Positions 16,915 to 25,290 of a stretch of DNA of 64,000 bases are shown here, piece by piece. The stretch is from the NCBI GenBank assembly GCA_947498705.1, contig CANMLW010000015.1, positions 1 through 64,000 on the forward strand. Direction: 5' to 3'. Both the position numbers and the translations under genes were made by a program. Position 1 is the first letter of the stretch, and each line of letters begins with the position of its first letter. The notes under the pieces are model-generated. The model saw only the letters and a program-made list of their open reading frames with translations, was not told the origin of the DNA and made no database searches. This DNA comes from an uncultured Aquimarina sp. (lineage in GTDB: Bacteria > Bacteroidota > Bacteroidia > Flavobacteriales > Flavobacteriaceae).

Positions 16915-17424
16915 ATGAACAAAGTCAAATTATTATTGTTTATAGGAGTACTTTTCGTAGGAAGTTCTTATGCCGTGATCCATAAATTTTATGTAAGCGT
17001 TACACAGGTAGAATACAATCCATCTCAACAATCTTTACAGATTGTTTCAAGAGTATTTGTAGATGACTTAGAGGATTTATTGAGAGAAAGATATGATCCT
17101 TCGATAAGTTTAAACAAGGACAATACAAAAACTGAAACAGATCGTTATATCGCTACATACTTTGCCAAAAAAATAACTTTTGAAGTTAACGAAAAACCAG
17201 TCACTTTTAATTTTATAGGTACAGAATATGAAGATGATCTTATAGTTTGCTATCTTGAGGTAGAAAACATAGCAGCCATAGAAACTATTAAGATTAAAAA
17301 TCAATTGTTGCTAGATCTTTTTAAAGAACAGCAAAATATAATTCACGTAAAGAAAGAAAATCAAAGAAAAAGCCTGATTCTGGAGGAAGAAAGAGATACA
17401 GGCATGTTAAAATTTAGTAAATAA
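16915..17424 (+). CDS. DUF6702-like exported protein
   Basis: 169 residues from ATG 16915 (a GTG directly before it is less likely). A signal peptide (MNKVKLLLFIGVLFVGSSYA) is followed by IHKFYVSVTQVEYNPSQQSL and IVSRVFVDDLEDLLRERYD. This motif set is seen in small flavobacterial exported proteins of the DUF6702 type. The gene lies 56 bases upstream of an M1 metallopeptidase on the same strand. I infer that the two work together outside the cytoplasm, but no reaction is known for the small protein. Confidence 0.7.
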   Translation: MNKVKLLLFIGVLFVGSSYAVIHKFYVSVTQVEYNPSQQSLQIVSRVFVDDLEDLLRERYDPSISLNKDNTKTETDRYIATYFAKKITFEVNEKPVTFNFIGTEYEDDLIVCYLEVENIAAIETIKIKNQLLLDLFKEQQNIIHVKKENQRKSLILEEERDTGMLKFSK

Positions 17425-17480
17425 ATTATTAAGTTTTTAAAAAACAATTATTTTGCGAGAATATATATAGTTAATTCAAA

Positions 17481-19799
17481 ATGATTACGATGAGAAAGGT
17501 ACTTTGGGTATTTTTAATTACTTTTTTGGTTTCAGGTATTTCATACGCCCAAAACAAGGAAAAGAATGACAATAAAAGAGAATTAGGGCATACCAATCAG
17601 AATAAATTTAAGCAACTCTATGATGAGTTTGCAACACCCAATATGTACCGAACCGGTTCTGGAGCTCCGGGTGCTGCTTATTATCAACAGCAAGCTGATT
17701 ATAAAATGGATATCGAGCTGGATGATAAAAATAAAAAGCTTTCCGGTAAAGAAACCATAACTTATACCAATAATTCACCAGATAACTTAGAGTTTTTATG
17801 GGTGCAATTAGATCAAAATATGCGAGCCAGAGATTCTAAAACCCCGTTAATAAGCCCTAACGGTATTAATCCTGCAGAAACGCAGAGTAGCTTTGTAAGT
17901 AAGTATCTTACCGATAGTTTTGATGGCGGTTTTAATATTACTTCTGTAAAAGATAGTAATGGAGCTCCTCTAGAGTATACTATTAATAGAACAATGATGA
18001 GAATAGAACTTCCTAAGGATTTACAATCTGGAGAAAAGTTTGTGTTTTCTATAGAATGGTGGTACAACATCAATAATCATGTGAACGGAGGAGGAAGATC
18101 GGGTTATGAAGAGTTTGAAGATGGTAATAGGTCTTATGTAATTGCCCAATTTTATCCTCGAATGGCAGTATATAATGATGTCGAAGGATGGCAGAACCAT
18201 CAATTTTGGGGTAGAGGAGAGTTTGCTTTGCCTTTTGGTGATTTTGAGGTAAATATTACAGTTCCTGCTGATCATATTTTGGATGGAACAGGAGTATTGG
18301 TGAATAGAAAAGAAATGTATACCAAAGAGATGTTAGAAAGATACGAGGCTGCAAAAAAATCATATGATAAACCTGTAGTTATTGTAAATCAAGAGGAAGC
18401 TATTGCAAAGGAAAAAAAGTTCTCTAATAAAAAGAAAACCTGGAAATTAAAAGCAGAGAATGTACGTGATTTTGGGTTTGCTACTTCAAGAAGATTTATT
18501 TGGGACATGATGGCAGTTAAGATTGGAGATAGAGATGTAATGGCAGTATCGATGTATCCAAAAGAAGGGAATCCACTTTGGGAAGATTGGTCAACAAAGG
18601 TAGTGGCCAGTACCTTAAAATCTTATAGTCGAATGACTTTTGATTACCCTTACCATAAAGCAATATCGGTTCATGCCAAAAACCAAGGAATGGAGTATCC
18701 TATGATTTGTTGGAACTATGGTAGACCGCAACCAGACGGATCTTATAGTGATCGAGTTAAGTATGGTATGATGAGTGTAATCGTACATGAGGTGGGACAT
18801 AACTTTTTTCCGATGATTATTAATAGTGATGAACGCCAATGGACCTGGATGGACGAAGGTATTAATACCTTTGTACAATACGTTGCAGAACAGGATTTTG
18901 GAGAAAAATACCCAGAAGCGCTTGGAAATAAAAAGAAGTATCCTTCTAAGCGAGGACCAGCACAAAAGATAATACCTTATATGAGTGGTGATCAAAGTTT
19001 TTTGGCACCTATAATGACCCAATCTAATAATATCCATCAATTTGCAGCAAATGCATATGGAAAACCTGCGACAGCTCTAAATATATTAAGAGAGACGGTT
19101 ATGGGTAGGGATTTATTCGATTATTCTTTTAGAACATATGCTCAACGTTGGATGTTTAAACATCCAACTCCCGAAGATTTTTTTAGAACTATGGAAGACG
19201 CTTCTGCAGTAGACCTTGACTGGTTTTGGAGAGGGTGGTTCTATACAACAGATTATACAGATATTGGTATTTCTGGGGTTAAAAAATATGTAGTGTCAAA
19301 AGTACCAACCCTAGAAGCACAAAGGTATGCAGCTCGAAGTAGGAGCTTGAGAGGAGCCAATTTTTCTGATCTGGTTTTTCTTATTGAAGAAGGTAGCGAT
19401 AACTACAATAGAATAAAAGCAAATGGAGGTGTGATAGAAGATCCAGTTTCTTTAAAAGAATATATGATGGATAATTTTTCTATAGAAGAACGTAAAAACA
19501 TAAAAGAGCCTAAGTTTTTCTACGAAGTTACTTTCGAAAAACCAGGAGGACTGGTAATGCCTTTAATTGTAGAATATATCTATGAAGATGGAACAAAAGA
19601 AACAGTTACTTATCCTGCAGAGATTTGGAGAAAAAATGATGTGGTTAAGAGAGCTATTGCATCAGAGAAGGCGATCTCGAAGATTATGGTAGATCCTAAC
19701 AGAGAAACCGCAGATATTGATACTTCTAATAACTATTGGCCTAAAAAGAATGTAACAAGCAAATTTCAACAATTTAAGAATAAAGTAAAAGGAGAATAA
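17481..19799 (+). CDS. Exported M1-family zinc metallopeptidase
   Basis: 772 residues, with ATG at 17481 or, three codons later, at 17490; both give a signal peptide ending SGISYAQ. The beta-rich N-terminal M1 domain (about 60-300) precedes the catalytic domain. Zinc ligands are H436 and H440 in VHEVGHNFF and E459 in WTWMDEGIN, the HExxH-x18-E pattern of the family. The exopeptidase-type GxMEN loop appears in altered form as NQGMEYPMICW. It should trim peptides in the periplasm or outside the cell for nutrient uptake. It ends before a strong terminator. Confidence 0.9.
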   Translation: MITMRKVLWVFLITFLVSGISYAQNKEKNDNKRELGHTNQNKFKQLYDEFATPNMYRTGSGAPGAAYYQQQADYKMDIELDDKNKKLSGKETITYTNNSPDNLEFLWVQLDQNMRARDSKTPLISPNGINPAETQSSFVSKYLTDSFDGGFNITSVKDSNGAPLEYTINRTMMRIELPKDLQSGEKFVFSIEWWYNINNHVNGGGRSGYEEFEDGNRSYVIAQFYPRMAVYNDVEGWQNHQFWGRGEFALPFGDFEVNITVPADHILDGTGVLVNRKEMYTKEMLERYEAAKKSYDKPVVIVNQEEAIAKEKKFSNKKKTWKLKAENVRDFGFATSRRFIWDMMAVKIGDRDVMAVSMYPKEGNPLWEDWSTKVVASTLKSYSRMTFDYPYHKAISVHAKNQGMEYPMICWNYGRPQPDGSYSDRVKYGMMSVIVHEVGHNFFPMIINSDERQWTWMDEGINTFVQYVAEQDFGEKYPEALGNKKKYPSKRGPAQKIIPYMSGDQSFLAPIMTQSNNIHQFAANAYGKPATALNILRETVMGRDLFDYSFRTYAQRWMFKHPTPEDFFRTMEDASAVDLDWFWRGWFYTTDYTDIGISGVKKYVVSKVPTLEAQRYAARSRSLRGANFSDLVFLIEEGSDNYNRIKANGGVIEDPVSLKEYMMDNFSIEERKNIKEPKFFYEVTFEKPGGLVMPLIVEYIYEDGTKETVTYPAEIWRKNDVVKRAIASEKAISKIMVDPNRETADIDTSNNYWPKKNVTSKFQQFKNKVKGE

Positions 19800-19840
19800 T
19801 ATAATTTTCTTCTTATCAGAAAGAATGCTAACGTAATAAG

Positions 19841-19875
19841 AAAAGCCATTTTGAATAATTTCAGAATGGCTTTTT
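19841..19875. terminator. Rho-independent terminator after the M1 peptidase gene
   Basis: AAAAGCCATTTTGAA pairs with TTCAGAATGGCTTTT with one wobble, followed by T. The A-run on the other side would let it act in both directions. It separates the M1 peptidase gene from tatA. Confidence 0.85.
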
Positions 19876-19890
19876 CTATACAATATTGAT

Positions 19891-19898
19891 TATATTTG
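19891..19898 (+). promoter_or_regulatory. -7 box of tatA, seven bases before the start codon
   Basis: TATATTTG matches the -7 consensus exactly and ends eight bases before the ATG at 19906. Transcription would start at or within a base or two of the start codon, so tatA is probably read from a leaderless message. Confidence 0.6.
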
Positions 19899-19905
19899 CA
19901 AAGTT

Positions 19906-20199
19906 ATGACAATAGTACCATTATTTATAAGCGGAGCCGAAATAGCCTTTATAGTATTTATTCTGGTTATGGTATTTGGGGCAGATAAAATTCCTGAGAT
20001 TGCACGTGGCCTTGGTAAAGGAATGCGAGTGGTTAAAGATGCTACCAATGATATAAAAACAGAAATTACTAAAAGTGCAGAAGAGCATGGTATCGATACC
20101 GATATAACATCCTCAATCTCTACCGATATAAAAAAGGAAATTGACCAGGTCAAAGATGATATTGACCAAATTACAGGGCCAGTAAAAAGGCAATTTTAG
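19906..20199 (+). CDS. tatA: Twin-arginine translocase subunit TatA
   Basis: 97 residues, in the family range. A short N-terminal transmembrane helix (AEIAFIVFILVMVFGADKIP) is followed by the amphipathic helix EIARGLGKGMRVVKDATNDI and an acidic-basic tail with ISTDIKKEIDQVKDDIDQI. The FGADKIPE hinge is the family signature. TatA forms the oligomeric pore for folded Tat substrates in the inner membrane. TatC is not next to it. It is a single-gene unit between a terminator and a convergent gene. Confidence 0.93.
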   Translation: MTIVPLFISGAEIAFIVFILVMVFGADKIPEIARGLGKGMRVVKDATNDIKTEITKSAEEHGIDTDITSSISTDIKKEIDQVKDDIDQITGPVKRQF

Positions 20200-20224
20200 T
20201 AAGGTTGTATATCGATTTTATGAT

Positions 20225-21181
20225 TTATGGCTTGATTCTGTTCCAGATATCAAGATACATCTTCCATTCATTGTTTATTTTTTTCCAGACGATTACATAC
20301 TTTCCCTGATAAGAAGTTTCTGTTCCATCATCATTTTTGTTTTTACCCTTAAATAGTCCATAATCATGTGCGGTGTATCCTAAAACCACAATTTCTTCAG
20401 GAAAAATTTCATGTTCTACAGGGGTATAACCACTAGATCCGGTCCATCTTTTTTTGATAGCTTCATATCCTTTAATAATTGGGGTATTGTTAGGGAATAT
20501 TTTAGCATTTGTCGAGTAAGATTTGGCTATGGCTTCATAATCCTGCTTTAAATAGGCTTTAGAAAATGCTTTTGCAACAGCGCGTATCTGTTCTTTATCA
20601 GTGAGTTTTTGAGCTTTTTTTCTTCTAATGCATTCGATTTTCCATGTGGGATAAGAAAAGGATTCATCGAGATTTACCCATTCTCCTTTCCATTTGTAAC
20701 CGGTACTATTAATATCATAAAAACTTAGTTTGTAATACCCATCTGTTCCGTTGGGTGCTTTTCGTTTACGATACAAAACAATTTTATCATCTTTTTTGTT
20801 TCCTTCCCAAACAGAAAGAACTTTTGATGGACTTGCAGATGAATAGTAATGCACATACCATTTACTACTATCCTGATGAAACTGTCGAATACTACCCGAG
20901 TGTTTACCATCTGATTTTAGAGTTTGATCCTGTACGCCCATTCCATTCATGATATACTTAAACTCCCAGGACATCTTGATTGGTTCTGCCCATGACTGAT
21001 CTTTATTTCTGGTTCTTGAAGTACAATCACAAATTCCTATTAAAGAAGCAAAATCTTGTATTTCTTTAGGAGCATTGGGATTAGGTCTTCCAAATGGAAA
21101 TGCTTCTGACGGTTCATATTCGTTTTGTCCCCAGCCAAATGTAGTGATCAATAATGATAGAAGAAATATTGAACGTATCAT
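20225..21181 (-). CDS. Exported two-domain protein: DUF1579-like barrel plus SnoaL-like domain
   Basis: 318 residues with a signal peptide (MIRSIFLLSLLITTFGWGQ). Residues 40-190 (ASLIGICDCTSRTRNKDQSW, MNGMGVQDQTLKSDGKHSGS) look like a lipocalin-like DUF1579-type barrel. Residues 195-318 are a SnoaL/DUF4440-like alpha+beta cone (DKEQIRAVAKAFSKAYLKQD, KGYEAIKKRWTG, GLFKGKNKNDDGTETSYQGK, YLDIWNR), found in ketosteroid-isomerase-like proteins. Substrate unknown. It converges on tatA with a 25-base gap. Confidence 0.7.
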   Translation of the reverse strand: MIRSIFLLSLLITTFGWGQNEYEPSEAFPFGRPNPNAPKEIQDFASLIGICDCTSRTRNKDQSWAEPIKMSWEFKYIMNGMGVQDQTLKSDGKHSGSIRQFHQDSSKWYVHYYSSASPSKVLSVWEGNKKDDKIVLYRKRKAPNGTDGYYKLSFYDINSTGYKWKGEWVNLDESFSYPTWKIECIRRKKAQKLTDKEQIRAVAKAFSKAYLKQDYEAIAKSYSTNAKIFPNNTPIIKGYEAIKKRWTGSSGYTPVEHEIFPEEIVVLGYTAHDYGLFKGKNKNDDGTETSYQGKYVIVWKKINNEWKMYLDIWNRIKP

Positions 21182-21297
21182 ATGATAATAAAATTGATTA
21201 GTAAGGGTAATTTACTTAATTACCAAAGTTGATACACCTAAAAGAATGAAGATTAAGATATAATTAACGAATACTATAAAATGCATTTCGCATAGTA

Positions 21298-21864
21298 TTA
21301 GGCCTTTGTTTTATATTCTTTTACGATTTCATCATCCCATACTTGTGCTTCTATGTATTTATCATATTTTAACCTTTCTTCGGTTCGAGACTTTTCTTCA
21401 GATGGCAGCCCATATTCATTAATCAGGTTACTTAATTCACTCAATAAGAAAACTTGTCCGTTGCAATTCTTTCTGTATATCTCAAGTTTGGGTTCATCAT
21501 AAAACTGATATGATACCATACTGTCAGGATAGGTAAAACTTATTTGGTCAGTTTTAAAATCTGTTAATGGGATTTTTATAACTCCAGGGTTTACATACCA
21601 AGACTTGGCCCATTCACATGCTCCTAATGTAAAGTAGAAAGGGTCATTTCTGTTAGGTTTTCCACCTTTTAGGATAAACTGTTTCCTAATCCTTTTTTCT
21701 AAAGAAATCCTTAAATCAATGTAATTATTTGGTCTTCTGCTATTCCACCCTTCAGAGATTTTACCTTGAATACTTTTGGCTTTTTCATAACCATATTCGG
21801 TAATATTTCTAAATGGTCCGTTGTCAAGTTCGTAGTAATGAAATAAGAATTTGGGTAGGTTCAT
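21298..21864 (-). CDS. Hypothetical protein, possible ADP-ribosyltransferase-like fold
   Basis: 188 residues, no signal peptide or membrane segment. I do not recognise the family with certainty. Visible elements are an N-terminal FHYYELDNGPFRNITEYGYE, a middle DPFYFTLGACEWAKSWYV, a PGVIKIPLTDF strand, and a C-terminal KYIEAQVWDDEIVKEY. The order H-Y near the start, a Y/F-rich strand in the middle and an E-x-Q-V element at the end is reminiscent of DarT-like and related ADP-ribosyltransferase folds. This is a weak inference. Upstream on the same strand lies a small gene of unknown function. Confidence 0.6.
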   Translation of the reverse strand: MNLPKFLFHYYELDNGPFRNITEYGYEKAKSIQGKISEGWNSRRPNNYIDLRISLEKRIRKQFILKGGKPNRNDPFYFTLGACEWAKSWYVNPGVIKIPLTDFKTDQISFTYPDSMVSYQFYDEPKLEIYRKNCNGQVFLLSELSNLINEYGLPSEEKSRTEERLKYDKYIEAQVWDDEIVKEYKTKA

Positions 21865-21965
21865 TAGGTTTAAAGTTAATAAAACATGTTCCTGATAAAG
21901 TTATGTTTTTGTAACAAAGGAAGAAATATGAGCTTAATCTATTGTTGTAACACGTTGTTTTTTCA

Positions 21966-22307
21966 TTAAGAAGACATTCTTTTTAAATTAATTAAATCAA
22001 TTTCTAACCATTCAAAAATTAAATAATTTAATTCCTTATCTTCTAATTGAAATTCTGCGGACAATAATTTTTTTAATTTTTGGTATGACTCTGGCAAATC
22101 AATTAAAAATGTGTGATCGCAATTGTAAATACTATTTAAAGGTTTTCCCCATTCTTCTTCAATATCTAGGTTGTATTCAATTATTTGCTTCAAAATAAAA
22201 TCAAAGTCATTTTCCAGATAATTAAGAAGTTCACTAAACATGGTTCGATTCTCCACTATTTTCTCATTGATAAGAGGCTTAAATTTTATAGGAATTTTTT
22301 CTTTCAA
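21966..22307 (-). CDS. Hypothetical small acidic protein, start uncertain
   Basis: 113 residues if translated from TTG at 22307, where an in-frame TGA lies two codons upstream. From the first ATG, at 22241, it would have 91 residues (MFSELLNYLENDFDFI). It is soluble, helical-looking and acidic (NLDIEEEWGKPLNSIYNCDH, LLSAEFQLEDKELNYLIFEW). No family recognised. The missing ATG could mean a non-canonical start or a 5'-truncated gene. It lies 101 bases before the possible ADP-ribosyltransferase-like gene on the same strand and could be its partner. Confidence 0.5.
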   Translation of the reverse strand: MKEKIPIKFKPLINEKIVENRTMFSELLNYLENDFDFILKQIIEYNLDIEEEWGKPLNSIYNCDHTFLIDLPESYQKLKKLLSAEFQLEDKELNYLIFEWLEIDLINLKRMSS

Positions 22308-22344
22308 TTTTCAGGAAGTTGTTATAACAACAAAACGATAAGAA

Positions 22345-23211
22345 TTAATTTTTTCGATCTCTACGTTTTCTTGTCCTTGAGTTTTTGTTGTTTTTAGATT
22401 CGAAGCTTCTTTTTTCTGAAGTGTTACTTCTGGAGTTTTTATTATGATGAGTTTTTTTAATCCGTTCTTCATCTAATACTGATGCTTCTTCTGTTTTACT
22501 AGAATCACCAACATCTACATTAAGAACTTCTAATTCTTTTTCGGTTAAGTAACGCCATTTTCCAACAGGAACATCTAATGGAACATTCATGATCCTTACC
22601 CTTTTTAATTTCACAACTTCATATCCAAGATATTCACACATTCTCCTAATTTGGCGATTTAATCCTTGTGTTAATACAATTCTAAAGTCGTATTTATTGA
22701 TTTGTTCTACTTCACATTTTCTGGTAACCGTGTCCAAAATAGGTATTCCGTTACGCATTCTCTTTATAAACAGTGGACTGATCAATTTATTTACAGTCAC
22801 TACATATTCTTTTTCGTGATTATTTCGGGCTCTTAGAATTTTATTGACAATATCACCATCACTTGTCAAAAAGATAAGTCCTTCACTAGGTTTATCTAAT
22901 CGACCGATAGGAAAAATCCTTTTGGGATAATTGATATAATCAATGATATTGTCCTTTTCGTTTTGAGCCGTGGTACAAACAATTCCGACTGGTTTGTGAA
23001 ATGCCAGATAGACATGTTTTTCTTTGGGTTTGCTGATTAATTCACCATCTACCCTAACGGTATCCTGAGGGGTAACCTTAACGCCCATTTCAGGAACTTC
23101 TCCGTTAATTGTTACTCTGCCTTGATCAATAAGTTTATCTGCCTCACGACGGGAGCAATATCCAACTTCGCTTAGGTATTTGTTTAATCTGGTAAGTTTA
23201 GAGTTTTCCAC
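22345..23211 (-). CDS. rluF: 23S rRNA pseudouridine synthase RluF
   Basis: 288 residues. An S4 RNA-binding domain ([20 protein letters not shown], 7-26) precedes the RsuA/RluF catalytic domain with [18 protein letters not shown]106 is the catalytic aspartate. [37 protein letters not shown] and [18 protein letters not shown] closely follow E. coli RluF, which modifies U2604 of 23S rRNA. The last 45 residues are a basic Ser/Arg/Lys/Asn-rich tail ([20 protein letters not shown]) like the tail of RluF. It acts on ribosomal RNA in the cytoplasm. Confidence 0.9.
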   Translation of the reverse strand: MENSKLTRLNKYLSEVGYCSRREADKLIDQGRVTINGEVPEMGVKVTPQDTVRVDGELISKPKEKHVYLAFHKPVGIVCTTAQNEKDNIIDYINYPKRIFPIGRLDKPSEGLIFLTSDGDIVNKILRARNNHEKEYVVTVNKLISPLFIKRMRNGIPILDTVTRKCEVEQINKYDFRIVLTQGLNRQIRRMCEYLGYEVVKLKRVRIMNVPLDVPVGKWRYLTEKELEVLNVDVGDSSKTEEASVLDEERIKKTHHNKNSRSNTSEKRSFESKNNKNSRTRKRRDRKN

Positions 23212-23301
23212 AGCACAAAGGTAATTATAATATTGAATTAGGCGGTAAAGAATCTATAAGGTAAAGGTCAGAGTTTTGAGAGATAAATAAACTACAAGAA
23301 A

Positions 23302-24141
23302 TTATTGGTTTAAGAACTCAATAATCCAATGATCTACCTGATCATAAAACAAAGAATGTCCAAGGTTTTCGGTTTTTATAAACTGAACTTCTTTCCAGTT
23401 TTTATAAATATTTTCTGCTTCAGAGAAAGGAGCAATGGGGTCGTAAATATCATGAATTAATAATCCTTTTTTATGCAAATTTTTTGCAAAACTTGCCATA
23501 GAAAACTCCTCAAAATAATATCCGTGTTTGTTTTTAAAGAATTGATTTAGGGCATCCATGAACTTTGCAGAAAGCTTTAAGGTGTTTTGATAGCCGTCCA
23601 TGATCCTTGCTAATTCAGAAGGAGGTGCCAACACTATCAATTTGTCTATTTCATCATTGGGTTGAGTGTATTGATGAAAAATTGTAGCCATTCCTCCTAC
23701 AGAATGTCCTAGCAAATAGTTGGGTCTGTATAAGTCAATTATTTTCTGAAGACATTGGGTGTATAAAGGAACATTTAATATTTTACCCGAAGAATTACCA
23801 TGCGCAGGAGCATCAAATGCTACTACGTTATATCCTTGTTGATGTAATTTCTCAATCAAATTTTTCCATCGATGAGTGTTGCTTTCCCATCCATGTACCA
23901 ATAATATAGTTTCACCTAAACTTGGCCACCTATAGGTTTGTAGATGTAAATTATCTACTGTTATAATTTCGTCCTCAGCATTTTCCAAAAAAACTTCTTG
24001 TTCTGGTAATACTTTGCCTTTTCTGGGAGTGCAAAATAGTAAGTAAGCCTTATTTAATGCCTTTTTTTGATTGAAAATAAATAGTGCTTGGATATATTTT
24101 CCTAGAATAAGAGGCAGGTACTTTTTATATTTTTTCTTCAT
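23302..24141 (-). CDS. Alpha/beta-fold hydrolase
   Basis: 279 residues. The nucleophile elbow is LLGHSVGGMA (S147), with the oxyanion motif LLVHGWESNTHRW and VVAFDAPAHGNSSGK earlier. The acid is probably the Asp in IHDIYDPIAPF and the His in ENLGHSLFYDQ. Hydrophobic patches near residues 10-40 may help membrane association, but there is no clear signal peptide. Substrate unknown; esterase or lipase-type activity is a family-level guess. Its start codon overlaps the stop of the upstream cupin gene by one base, so the two are co-transcribed. Confidence 0.85.
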   Translation of the reverse strand: MKKKYKKYLPLILGKYIQALFIFNQKKALNKAYLLFCTPRKGKVLPEQEVFLENAEDEIITVDNLHLQTYRWPSLGETILLVHGWESNTHRWKNLIEKLHQQGYNVVAFDAPAHGNSSGKILNVPLYTQCLQKIIDLYRPNYLLGHSVGGMATIFHQYTQPNDEIDKLIVLAPPSELARIMDGYQNTLKLSAKFMDALNQFFKNKHGYYFEEFSMASFAKNLHKKGLLIHDIYDPIAPFSEAENIYKNWKEVQFIKTENLGHSLFYDQVDHWIIEFLNQ

Positions 24142-24506
24142 TAATTTTCACGATGTACAGTTTCCAAAGAAAATGCAGGAATACAAATGGCAAGGTACTC
24201 ACATTCTTCATCAAAAGGGTTAGCATATTGGATTTTTGTGTTTTTTTTTATTTTAATAGACTCTCCCGCTTTTATAATTATTTTTTCACCTTCTATAATA
24301 CATTGTTTTTTTCCTCTAATAATATAAGTAAATTCATCAAATTCGGGAGTTTGAAAAGGTTCACTCCAATGCGGAGGAGCTACCATGTGAGCAATGCTAA
24401 TTTGAGTGTTTTGATCTGTTGCCATTCCAAAATGTTCTTCAATCAATTTGCCATCGGTTGTTGGTACTACAAAAGGTGATCGTTGGATAATATATCGTTT
24501 TTCCAT
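24141..24506 (-). CDS. Cupin-domain protein
   Basis: 121 residues, a single cupin barrel. Metal-binding motif 1 is partly visible in PPHWSEPFQTPEFDEFTYII, then GKKQCIIEGEKIIIKAGESI and a C-terminal ECEYLAICIPAFSLE. The histidine pattern H-x-E-x-F-x-E is plausible for metal binding. No substrate can be assigned. It is translationally coupled to the alpha/beta hydrolase, which suggests a shared small-molecule pathway. Confidence 0.8.
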   Translation of the reverse strand: MEKRYIIQRSPFVVPTTDGKLIEEHFGMATDQNTQISIAHMVAPPHWSEPFQTPEFDEFTYIIRGKKQCIIEGEKIIIKAGESIKIKKNTKIQYANPFDEECEYLAICIPAFSLETVHREN

Positions 24507-24587
24507 GAAATTTGTGTTTGAATATTGTTACACTTAATGCTTTTTTGTCAAAACACAATAAGTCTTTATACGTTACAGAAAGAATGC

Positions 24588-25160
24588 TTATTTATGCGTG
24601 CTCCAGTCGATCCAAAAATGCTTGATTTTTGCCGAATTTGGTATGTCCTTAGTTGTGATTTTAATATCTGTCGAATGTTGAAACTCTTGAGATAATTCCT
24701 TTTTGTCAATTGCAAAATATGCTTGTATACTATCTACAAATACTACTGCTGTACTTAGTGTATTATTAATTTTTGAAACTGTATAGTGATCTGTGATATC
24801 TTTAAATAAGCTTTCTGTAGATAAGCCCAAATCTGTTTTATATCGAGGGTCAATTATTTGGATAGAAGCGATTTTAGAATTAGGGTCAGTTTCATCATAA
24901 GCCTCTAAAATAAGAAGCTTAGCCCCTCCTTTTTCGTAAACTTCAATTTCTTTGATGTTCTTTAAAAACTGATCCCCAGTTCTGGTTTTCGAAATAGAAT
25001 CATTTGCAAATAAAGAATCTAATTGGCGAACTTTTATTTCGTTTGTAAGTGCTCCAATTCGATTGGTACTAATTTTAAAAGGATCTTGTTTCTCTTCTTT
25101 TTGACAGCTTGTTAATACGAGTAGCACAAATAGTACTACTTTAAAAAATACTTTTTTCAT
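24588..25160 (-). CDS. Hypothetical lipoprotein
   Basis: 190 residues with a lipoprotein signal (KVVLFVLLVLTSCQKEE; lipid-bearing Cys about residue 19). The mature part is soluble and contains FKISTNRIGALTNEIKVRQL, AKLLILEAYDETDPNSKIAS and IQAYFAIDKKELSQEF. I know of no function. In flavobacteria such proteins with one well-formed domain are usually anchored in the outer or inner membrane. Its own transcript seems likely, with 130 bases to the upstream HerA-like gene. Confidence 0.75.
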   Translation of the reverse strand: MKKVFFKVVLFVLLVLTSCQKEEKQDPFKISTNRIGALTNEIKVRQLDSLFANDSISKTRTGDQFLKNIKEIEVYEKGGAKLLILEAYDETDPNSKIASIQIIDPRYKTDLGLSTESLFKDITDHYTVSKINNTLSTAVVFVDSIQAYFAIDKKELSQEFQHSTDIKITTKDIPNSAKIKHFWIDWSTHK

Positions 25161-25290
25161 AGTGAGTTGAGTAAATAGTGTTCATATCGGTGTTTGCTAA
25201 ACATTTTTTAGAATGCATCGAGTAAAAACTTTCAGTATTCAGGATATAAAAAAAAGGGGGAAACATTATTGATTATATTATATAGAACAT

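Noticed and set aside
18615..19040. 141-codon minus-strand frame inside the M1 peptidase gene
   Set aside because: A shadow of the coding frame; no recognisable domain, overlaps the catalytic region of a clear gene.
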